Assembly: GCF_029227915.1 (NCBI RefSeq) | Contig: NC_079881.1 | Coordinates: forward strand, 23,909,501-23,973,500 | Direction of reading: 5' to 3' | DNA length: 64,000 nt | DNA from: Hydractinia symbiolongicarpus | Taxonomy: Eukaryota > Cnidaria > Hydrozoa > Anthoathecata > Hydractiniidae | In this document: positions 39,001 to 49,509 of the stretch, piece after piece | Layout: each line of letters begins with the position of its first letter | Position numbering within the stretch: position 1 is the stretch's first letter | Position numbers and translations under genes: made by a program | The notes under the pieces: generated by a model | Seen by the model: the letters and a program-made list of their open reading frames with translations, nothing else | What the model was told of the DNA's origin: nothing | Database searches by the model: none

Positions 39001-40186
39001 TGCTGGAATTCAGCCATTACATTAGGCTCTGTGGTAGCGCTTTATTTAAAAATTAAGATAAATAAGTCTTTTTTTACTGTGGGACCAATCCTAGCCGTTA
39101 GTTCACGCTGCAGAAATAGAGACAGTTTCAAAAAACTACATTTCATTGACTTCCTTACGGTGTCAATCCGTTTGAGTTACAACAGTTACGTCACATATTC
39201 GTACCAACATGTATTTAGTGATTTTCTTCCGATATTACTAGGTTGCATTGCTTTTAACAGTGAAACGATTGACTCTGGGACTTAATTGAACTGATTTTGG
39301 ACTGTAATCTTATAAATGTTATAAGTGAGACAATTGGACTCCAAGAAATAACATTCTTCTTAATTTGACATGATTGTGGGAACTCACCGATTACACTGGA
39401 CCCCGTGGTAGCGCTTCATTTAAAAATTTAGATAAATCAGTCAATTTTACTGTGGGACCAATCCTAGCCGTTAGCGCGCGCTGAAAATATAGAGACAGTT
39501 TCAAAAACTCCATTTCATTGACTTTCTGGCGGCATGAATCCGTTTGAGTTACAACGGTTGCGTCACATATTCGTACCAACATGTATTTAGCGATAGTATT
39601 TGGATATTACTAGGTTGCATCGCTTTTAACAGTGACACGTTTGACTGTGGGTCTTAATTGAACTGACTTTGGACTTTGACCTTATAAATGTGATAAATGA
39701 GCCAGTTTGACTACAAGAAATAACATTCTTATTAGTTGACATGATTACTGGAACTCAGCGATTACACCGGGCGCTGTGGTAGCGTTTTATTTAAAAATTA
39801 AGATAAACAAGTCTTTTTTTACTGTGGGACCAATCCTAGCCGTTAGTTCGCGCTGAAGAAATAGAAACAGTTTCAAAAACTACATTTCATTGACTTTCTA
39901 ACGGTGTCAATCCGTGTGAGTTACAACGGTTGCGTCACATATTCGTACCAACATGTATTTAGTAATTTTATTCCGATATTACGAGGTTGCATTGCTTTTA
40001 ACAGTGAAACGATTGACTCTGGGACTTAATTGAACTGATTTTGGACTGTGACCTTATAAATGTTATATGTGAGACAATTGGACTCCAAGAAATAACATTC
40101 TTCTTAATTTGACATGATTGTGGGAACTCACCGATTACACTGGACCCTGTGGTAGCGCTTCATTTAAAAATTTAGATAAATAAGTG
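36090..40186 (+). repeat. 4097-bp 11-mer HOR, copy 2
   Basis: Tandem copy of 31993-36089, with landmarks 36211-39936 matching 32114-35839. The first roughly 2.8 kb is close to identical. After about 38880 the copies differ more (for example ggagcg versus gaagcg, cttaccg versus ctcaccg, and the d' monomer at the end), so the right part has been exchanged with other units since. The 84-codon forward open frame at 39031-39285 is a chance reading. Confidence 0.9.
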
Positions 40187-40724
40187 ATTTTTACTGTGGG
40201 ACCAATCCTAGCCGTTAGCGCGCGCTGAAAATGTAGAGACAGTTTCGAAAACTACATTTCATTGACTTTCTAACGGTGTCAATCCGTTTGAGTTACAACG
40301 GTTGCGTCACATATTCGTACCAACATGTATTTAGTGATTTTCTTCCGATATTACTAAGTTGTATCGCTTTTAACAGTGAAGCGATTGACTGTGGGACTTA
40401 ATTGAACTAACTTTGCACTGTGACCTGATAAATGTGATAAATGAGACAATTGTACTCCAAGGAATAACATTCTTCTAAATTTGACATGATTGCTGGAATT
40501 CAGCGATTACATTAGGCTCTGTGGTAGCGCTTTATTTAAAAATTAAGATAAATAAGTCTTTTTTCACTGTAGGACCAATCCTAGCCGTTAGTTCGCGCTG
40601 AAGAAATAGAGACAGTTTCAAAAACTACATTTCATTGACTTTCTTACGGTGTCAATCCGTTTGAGTTACAACAGTTACGTCACATATTCGTACAAACATG
40701 TATTTAGTGATTTTCTTCCGATAT
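39980..40724 (+). repeat. 745-bp dimer (b-c), copy 1
   Basis: The variants gttatatgtgagac (40062) and aactaactttgcactg (40405) recur 745 bp downstream at 40807 and 41150. The dimer is a b plus a c monomer. It begins at the end of the 11-mer copy 2, whose last bases it overlaps. Confidence 0.88.
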
Positions 40725-41530
40725 TACTAGGTTGCATTGCTTTTAACAGTGAAACGATTGACTCTGGGACTTAATTGAACTGATTTTGGACTGTGACCTT
40801 ATAAATGTTATATGTGAGACAATTGGACTCCAAGAAATAACATTCTTCTTAATTTGACATGATTGTGGGAACTCACCGATTACACTGGACCCTGTGGTAG
40901 CGCTTCATTTAAAAATTTAGATAAATAAGTGATTTTTACTGTGGGACCAATCCTAGCCGTTAGCGCGCGCTGAAAATATAGAGACAGTTTCGAAAACTAC
41001 ATTTCATTGACTTTCTAGCGGTGTCAATCTGTTTGAGTTACAACGGTTCCGTCACATATTCGTACCAACATGTATTTAGTGATTTTCTTCCGATATTACT
41101 AAGTTGTATCGCTTTTAACAGTGAAGCGATTGACTGTTGGACTTAATTGAACTAACTTTGCACTGTGACCTGATAAATGTGATAAATGAGACAATTGGAC
41201 TCCAAGGAATAACATTCTTCTAAATTTGACATGATTGCTGGAATTCAGCGATTACATTAGGCTCTGTGGTAGCGCTTTATTTAAAAATTAAGATAAATAA
41301 GTCTTTTTTTACTGTAGGACCAATCCTAGCCGTTAGTTCGCGCTGAAGAAATAGAGACAGTTTCAAAAACTACATTTCATTGACTTTCTTACGGTGTCAA
41401 TCCGTTTGAGTTACAACAGTTACGTCACATATTCGTACAAACATGTATTTAGTGATTTTCTTCCGATATTACTAGGTTGCATTGCTTTTAACAGTGAAAC
41501 GATTGACTCTGGGACTTAATTGAACTGATT
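40725..41530 (+). repeat. 745-bp dimer (b-c), copy 2
   Basis: Second copy of the b-c dimer, with shared rare variants gttatatgtg, ctttgcactg, ctgtaggacc and cgtacaaacatg. The match fades at about 41530, where the following monomer starts a new class (ggatcaatcc, caatccggttg). Confidence 0.86.
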
Positions 41531-44500
41531 TTGTACTGTGATCTTATAAATGTTATAAGTGAGACAATTGGACTCCAAGAAATAACATTCTTCTTAATTT
41601 GACATGATTGTGGGAACTCACCGATTACACTGGACCCCGTGGTAGCGCTTCATTTAAAAATTTAGATAAATCAGTCAATTTTACTGTGGGATCAATCCTA
41701 GCCGTTAGCGTGCGCTGAAGAAATAGAGACAGTTTCAAAAACTACATTTCATTGACTTTCTAACGGTGTCAATCCGGTTGAGTTACAACGGTTGCGTCAC
41801 ATATTCGTACCAACATATATTTAGCGATAGTATTCGGATATTACTAGGTTGCATCGCTTTTAACAGTGAAACGTTTGACTGTGAGACTTAATTGAACTGA
41901 CTTTGGACTTTGACCTTATAAATGTTATAAGTGAGACAATTGGACTCCAAGAAATAACATTCTTCTTAAATTGACATGATTGTGGGAACTCACCGATTAC
42001 ACTTGACCCCGTGGTAGCGCTTCATTTAAAAATTTAGATAAATCAGTCAATTTTACTGTGGGACCAATCCTAGCCGTTAGCGCGCGCTGAAGATATAGAG
42101 AAAGTTTCAAAAACTCCATTTCATTGACTTTCTAACAGTGTCAATCCGTTTGAGTTACAACGGTTGCGTCACATATTCGTACCAACATGTATTTAGTAAT
42201 TTTCTTCCGATATTACTAGGTTGCATTGCTTTTAACAGTGAAACGATTGACTCTGGGACTTAATTGAACTGATTTTGGACAGTGACCTGATAAATGTGAT
42301 AAATGAGACAATTGGACTGCAAGGAATAACATTCTTCTAAATTTGACATGATTGCTGGAATTCAGCGATTACATTAGGCTCTGTGGTAGCGCTTTATTTA
42401 AAAATTAAGATAAATAAGTCATTTTTTACTGTAGGACCAATCCTAGCCGTTAGTTCGCGCTGAAGAAATAGAGACAGTTTCAAAAACTACATTTCATTGA
42501 CTTTCTTACGGTGTCAATCCGTTTGAGTTACAACAGTTACGTCACATATTCGTACCAACATGTATTTAGTGATTTTCTTCCGATATTACTAGGTTGCATT
42601 GCTTTTAACAGTGAAACGATTGACTCTGGGACTTAATTTAACTGATTTTGGACTGTGATCTTATAAATATTATAAGTGAGACAATTGGACTCCAAGAAAT
42701 AACATTCTTCTTAATTTGACATGATTGTGGGAACTCACCGATTACACTGGACCCCGTGGTAGCGCTTCATTTAAAAATTTAGATAAATCAGTCAATTTTA
42801 GTGTGGGACCAATTCTAGCCGTTAGCGCGCGCTGAAGATATAGAGAAAGTTTCAAAAACTCCATTTCATTGAATTTCTAACAGTGTCAATCCGTTTGAGT
42901 TACAACAGTTGCGTCACATATTCGAACCAACCTGTATTTAGCGATAGTATTCGGAAATTACTAGGTTCCATCGCTTTTAACAGTGAAACGTTTGACTGTG
43001 GGATTAATTGAACTGACTTTGGACTATGACCTTATAAATGTTATAAGTGAGACAATTGGACTCCAAGAAATAACATTCTTCTTAATTTGACATGATTGTA
43101 GGAACTCACCGATTACACTGGACCCCGTGGTAGCGCTTCATTTAAAAATTTAGATAAATCAGTCAATTTTACTGTGGGACCAATCCTAGCCGTTAGCGCG
43201 CGCTGAAGATATAGAGAAAGTTTCAAAAACTCCATTTCATTGACTTTCTAACAGTGTCAATCCGTTTGAGTTACAACGGTTGCGTCACATATTCGTACCA
43301 ACATGTATTTAGTAATTTTCTTCCGATATTACAAGGTTGCATTGCTTTTAACAGTGAAACGATTGACTCTGGGACTTAATTGAACTGATTTTGGACTGTG
43401 ACCTGATAAACATGATAAATGAGACAATTGGACTCCAAGGAATAACATTCTTCTAAATTTGACATGATTGCTGGAATTCAGCGATTACATTAGGCTCTGT
43501 GGTAGCGCTTTATTTAAAAATTAAGATAAATAAGTCTTTTTTTACTGTAGGACCAATCCTAGCCGTTAGTTCGCGCTGAAGAAATAGAGACAGTTTCAAA
43601 AACTACATTTCATTGACTTTCTTACGGTGTCAATCCGTTTGAGTTACAACAGTTACGTCACATATTCGTACCAACATGTATTTAGTGATTTTCTTCCGAT
43701 ATTACTAGGTTGCATTGCTTTTAACAGTGAAACGATTGACTCTGGGACTTAATTGAACTGATTTTGGACTGTGATCTTATAAATGTTATAAGTGAGACAA
43801 TTGGACTCCAAGAAATAACATTCTTCTTAATTTGACATGATTGTGGGAACTCACCGATTACACTGGACCCTGTGGTAGCGCTTTATTTAAAAATTTAGAT
43901 AAATCAGTCAATTTTAGTGTGGGACCAATTCTAGCCGTTAGCGCGCGCTGAAGATACAGAGAAAGTTTCAAAAACTCCATTTCATTGAATTTCTAACAGT
44001 GTCAATCCGTTTGAGTTACAACAGTTGCGTCACATATTCGAACCAACCTGTATTTAGCGATAGTATTCGGAAATTACTAGGTTCCATCGCTTTTAACAGT
44101 GAAACGTTTGACTGTGGGATTATTTGAACTGACTTTGGACTATGACCTTATAAATGTTATAAGTGAGACAATTGGACTCCAAGAAATAACATTCTTCTTA
44201 ATTTGACATGATTGTAGGAACTCACCGATTACACTGGACCCCGTGGTAGCGCTTCATTTAAAAATTTAGATAAATCAGTCAATTTTACTGTGGGATCAAT
44301 CCTAGCCGTTAGCGCGCGCTGAAGAAATAGAGACAGTTTCAAAAACTACATTTCATTGACTTTCTAACGGTGTCAATCCGGTTGAGTTACAACGGTTGCG
44401 TCACATATTCGTACCAACATATATTTAGCGATAGTATTCGGATATTACTAGGTTGCATCGCTTTTAACAGTGAAACGTTTGACTGTGGGACTTAATTGAA

Positions 44501-44783
44501 CTGACTTTGGACTTTGACCTTATAAATGTTATAAGTGAGACAATTGGATTCCAAGAAATAACATTCTTCTTAAATTGACATGATTGTGGGAACTCACCGA
44601 TTACACTTGACCCCGTGGTAGCGCTTCATTTAAAAATTTAGATAAATCAGTCAATTTTACTGTGGGACCAATCCTAGCTGTTAGCGCGGGCTGAAGATAT
44701 AGAGAAAGTTTCAAAAACTCCATTTCATTGACTTTCTAACAGTGTCAATCCGTTTGAGTTACAACGGTTGCGTCACATATTCG
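41531..44783 (+). repeat. Interleaved duplications of 1116 bp and 2604 bp
   Basis: Two overlapping repeats account for most of this block. Bases 41920-43180 match 43036-44296 at an offset of 1116 bp (shared gaagatatagagaaag and taacagtgtcaatcc, then ctaaatttgac). Bases 41693-42180 match 44297-44783 at an offset of 2604 bp (shared ggatcaatcctag, caatccggttgag, ttacacttgacccc). Two further monomer variants appear here: one with ggatcaatcc plus caatccggttg, and one with gaagatatagagaaag plus ttcgaaccaacctg. Both return near 59.6-60.0 kb and 62.5-63.0 kb. Confidence 0.85.
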
Positions 44784-46679
44784 AACCAACCTGTATTTAG
44801 CGATAGTATTCGGAAATTACTAGGTTGCATCGCTTTTAACAGTGAAACGTTTGACTGTGGGATTAATTGAACTGACTTTGCACTATGACCTTATAAATGT
44901 TATAAGTGAGACAATTGGACTCCAAGAATTAACATTCTTCTTAATTTGACATGATTGTAGGAACTCGCCGATTACACTGGATCCCGCGGTAGCGCTTCAT
45001 TTAAAAATTTAGATAAATCAGTCAATTTTACTGTGGGATCAATCCTAGCCGTTAGCGCGCGCTGAAGAAATAGGGACAGTTTTAAAAACTACATTTCATT
45101 GACTTTCTAACGGTGTGAATCCGGTTGAGTTACAACGGTTGCGTCACATATTCGTACCAACATGTATTTAGCGATAGTATTCGGATATTAATAGGTTGCA
45201 TCGCTTTTAACAGTGAAACGTTTGACTGTGGGACTTAATTGAACTGACTTTGGACTTTGACCTTATAAATGTGATAAATGAGCCAGTTTGACTACAAGAA
45301 ATAACATTCTTCTTAATTTGACATGATTGCTGGAACTCAGCGATTACACTGGACGCTGTGGTAGCGCTTTATTAAACAATTAAGATAAATAAGTCATTTG
45401 TTACTGTGGGACCAATCCTAGCCGTTAGCGCGTGCTGAAGAATTAGAGACAGTTTCAAATACCACATTTCACCGACTTTCTAGCGGTGTCAATCCGTTTG
45501 AGTTACAACGGTTGCGTCACATATTCGTACCAACATGTATTCAGCGATATTTTTCCGCTATTACTAGGTTGCATCGCTTTTAACAGTGAAACGATTGACT
45601 GTTGGACTTAATTGAACTGATTTTGGACTGTGACCTTATAAGTGTGAAAGTGAGACAATTGGACTTCAATAAATAACATTCTTTTTCATTTGACATGATT
45701 GCCGAAACTCAGCGATTACATTGGCGCTGTGGTAGCGATTCATTTGAAAATTAAGATAAAAAATTCAGTTTTCACTGTGGGACCAATCCTAGCCGTTAGC
45801 GCGCTGAAGAAATAGCAACAGTTTCAAAAATTAAATTTCATTGACTTTCTAACGCTATCAAGACGCTTCATTTACATCGGTTGCGTCACATATTCGTACC
45901 AACAGGTATTTAGCGATACTTTTCTCATATTACTAGGTTGCATCGCTTTTAACAGTGATACGATTGACTGTGTGACTTAATTGAACTGATTTTGGACTGT
46001 GACCTTATAAATGTTACAAGTGAGACAATTGCACTCCAAGAAATAACATTCTTCTTAATTTGACATGATTGCTGGAACTCAGCGATTACACTGGGCGCTG
46101 TGGTTGCGCTACATTTAAAAATTTAGATAAATAAGTCATTTTACTGTGGGACCAGCGCGCTGAAAATATAGAGACAGTTTCAAAAGCTCCATTTCATTGA
46201 CTTTCTAACGGTGTCAATCCGTTTGAGTTACAACGGTTGGGTCACATATTCGTACCAACATGTATTTAGTGATTTTCTTCCGATATTACTAAGTTGTATC
46301 GCTTTTAACAGTGATGCGATTGACTGTGGGACTTAATTGAACTGACTTTGGACTTTGACCTTATAAATGTGATAAATCAGCCAGTTTGACTACAAGAAAT
46401 AACATTCTTCTTAATTTGACATGGTTGCTGGAACTCAGAGATTACACTGGGCGCTGTGGTAGCGCTTTATTAAACAATTAAGATAAATAAGTCTTTTTTT
46501 TACTGTGGGGCCAATCCTAGCCGTTAGTTCGCGCTGAAGAAATGGAGACAGTTTCAAAAACTACATTTCATTGACTTTCTAACGGTGTCAATCTGTTTCA
46601 GTTACAACAGTTACGTCACGTATTCGTACCAACATGTATTTAGTGATTTTCTTCCGATATTACTAAGTTGTTGTGCTTT
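44784..46679 (+). repeat. Mixed monomers, left-type units reappear
   Basis: About five monomers without a clean local period. From 45240 the sequence turns to units resembling those at 16.5-20 kb (gctttattaaacaattaag, aagaattagagacag, then ctatcaagacgcttc). Intervals are 373, 369, 356 and 374. No genes or insertions are seen. Confidence 0.84.
45888..46243 (+). repeat. Monomer with a 15-bp deletion
   Basis: At 46146-46165 the usual gtgggaccaatcctagcc block runs from gggacca straight into gcgcgctgaa. About 15 bp are lost, including half of the agcgcgcgct palindrome. The landmark interval is 356 bp. The exact ends are ambiguous within the alternating gc run. Unlike the other indels, it is not repeated anywhere in the window, so it is probably young or was never amplified. 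Confidence 0.86.
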
Positions 46680-48538
46680 TAACAGTGAAACGTTTGACTG
46701 TGGGATTAATTGAACTGACTTTGGACTATGACCTTATAAATGTTATAAGTGAGACAATTGGACTCCGAGAAATAACATTCTTCCTAATTTGACATGATTG
46801 TAGGAACTCACCGATTACACTGGACCCCGTGGTAGCGCTTCATTTAAAAATTTAGATAAATCAGTCAATTTTACTGTGGGATCAATCCTAGCCGTTAGCG
46901 CGCGCTGAAGAAATAGAGACAGTTTCAAAAACTACATTTCATTGACTTTCCAACGGTGTCAATTCGGTTGAGTTACAACGGTTGCCTCACATATTCGTAC
47001 CAACATGTATTTAGCGATAGTATTCGGATATTACTAGGTTGCATCGCTTTTAACAGTGAAACGTTTGACTGTGGGACTTAATTGAATTGACTTTGGACTT
47101 TGACCTTATAAATGTGATAAATGAGCCAGTTTGACTAAAAGAAATAACATTCTTCTTAATTTGACATGATTGCTGAAACTCAGCGATTACACTGGGCGCT
47201 GTGGTAGCGCTTTATTAAACAATTACGATAAATAAGCCATTTTTTACTGTGGGACCAATCCTAGCCGTTAGCGCGCTGAAGAAATAGAGACAGTTTCAAA
47301 TACTACATTTCACTGACTTTCTGACGGTGTCAGTCCGTTTAAGTTACAACGGTCGGGTCACATATTCGTACCAACATGTATTTAACGATATTTTTCTGAT
47401 ATTACTAGGTTGCATCGCTTTTAACAGTGAAACGATTGACTGTGGGACTTAATTGAACTAACTTTACACTGTGACCTGATAAATGTGACAAGTAAGACAA
47501 ATGGACTCCAAGAAATAACATTCTTCTTAAATTGACGTGATTGCCGTAACTTAGCGATTACATTGGGCGCTGTGGTAGCGCTTCATTTAAAAATTCATAT
47601 AAATAAGTCATCTTTACTGTGGGACCAATCCTGGCCGTTAGCGCGCGCTGAAGAATTAGAGACAGTTTCAAATACCACATTTCACTGACTTTCTAGCGGT
47701 GTCAGTCCGTTTGAGTTACAACAGTTGCGTTGCATATTCGTACCAACATGTATTTAGCGATATTTTTCCGCTATTACTAGGTTGCATCGCTTTTAACAGT
47801 GAAACGATTGACTGTGGGACTTAATTGAACTGATTTTGGACTGTGACCTGATAAATGTGATAAATAAGACAATTGGACTACAAGAAATAACATTCTTCTT
47901 AAATTGACGTGATTGCCGGAACTTAGCGATTACATTAGGCGCTGTGGTAGCGCGTCATTTAAAAATTGAGATTAATAAGTCATTTTTACTGTGGGACCAA
48001 TGCTGGCAGTTATCGCGCGCTGAAGAAATAGCGACAGTTTCAAAAATTAAATTTCATTGACTTTCTAACGCTATCAAGACGCTTCAGTTACAACGGTTGC
48101 GTCACATATTCGTACCAACATGTATTTAGCGATCATTTTCTCATATTACTAGGTTGCATCGCTTTTAACAGTGAAACGATTGACTCTGGGACTTAATTGA
48201 ACTGACTTTGGATTTTGACCTTATAAATGTGATAAATGAGCCAGTTTGACTACAGGAAATAACATTCTTATTAATCTGACATGATTGCTGGAACTCAGCG
48301 ATTACACTGGGCGCTGTGGTAGAGTTTTATTTAAAAATTAAGATAAATAAGTCTTTTTTTACTGTGGGACCAATCCTAGCCGTTAGTTCGCGCTACAAAA
48401 ATAGAGACAGTTTCAAAAACTACATTTCATTGACTTTCTAACGGTGTCGATCCGTTTGAGTTACAACAGTTACGTCACATATTCGTACCAACATGTATTT
48501 AGTGATAGTATTCGTAAATTACTAGGTTGCATCGCTTT
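46680..48538 (+). repeat. 1859-bp pentameric repeat, copy 1
   Basis: Landmarks 46988 and 47359 recur at 48847 and 49218, an offset of 1859 bp. Shared rare variants are gactccgagaaataac (46761 and 48620), caattcggttgag, gttgcctcac and gactaaaagaaa. Strong matching covers 46680-47650; the remainder of the unit is not repeated. The landmark at 47731 is mutated to tgcatattcg. Confidence 0.88.
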
Positions 48539-49509
48539 TAACAGTGAAACGTTTGACTGTGGGATTAATTGAACTGACTTTGGACTATGACCTTATAAAT
48601 GTTATAAGTGAGACAATTGGACTCCGAGAAATAACATTCTTCCTAATTTGACATGATTGTAGGAACTCACCGATTACACTGGACCCCGTGGTAGCGCTTC
48701 ATTTAAAAATTTAGATAAATCAGTCAATTTTACTGTGGGATCAATCCTAGCCGTTAGCGCGCGCTGAAGAAATAGAGACAGTTTCAAAAACTACATTTCA
48801 TTGACTTTCCAACGGTGTCAATTCGGTTGAGTTACAACGGTTGCCTCACATATTCGTACCAACATGTATTTAGCGATAGTATTCGGATATTACTAGGTTG
48901 CATCGCTTTTAACAGTGAAACGTTTGACTGTGGGACTTAATTGAACTGACTTTGGACTTTGACCTTATAAATGTGATAAATGAGCCAGTTTGACTAAAAG
49001 AAATAACATTCTTCTTAATTTGACATGATTGCTGAAACTCAGCGATTACACTGGGCGCTGTGGTAGCGCTTTATTAAACAATTAAGATAAATAAGCCATT
49101 TTTTACTGTGGGACCAATCCTAGCCGTTAGCGCGCTGAAGAAATAGAGACAGTTTCAAATACTACATTTCACTGACTTTCTGACGGTGTCAGTCCGTTTA
49201 AGTTACAACGGTTGGGTCACATATTCGTACCAACATGTATTTAACGATATTTTTCTGATATTACTAGGTTGCATCGCTTTTAACAGTGAAACGATTGACT
49301 GTGGGACTTAATTGAACTAACTTTACACTGTGACCTGATAAATGTGACAAATAAGACAATTGGACTCCAAGAAATAACATTCTTCTTAAATTGACGTGAT
49401 TGCCGTAACTTAGCGATTACATTGGGCGCTGTGGTAGCGCTTCATTTAAAAATTCATATAAATAAGTCATCTTTACTGTGGGACCAATCCTGGCCGTTAG
49501 CGCGCGCTG
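48539..49509 (+). repeat. 1859-bp pentameric repeat, partial copy 2
   Basis: Copy of 46680-47650 with few differences (for example attacgata versus attaagata). It breaks off at about 49510, inside the gcgcgcgctgaag block, where copy 1 continues with aattagagac and this copy with aaatagcaac. Confidence 0.87.

Noticed and set aside
39031-39285. Forward open frame of 84 codons
   Set aside because: A chance frame in one class c monomer; a single-base difference (cagaaat instead of aagaaat) and local indels keep it open here. No coding signature.
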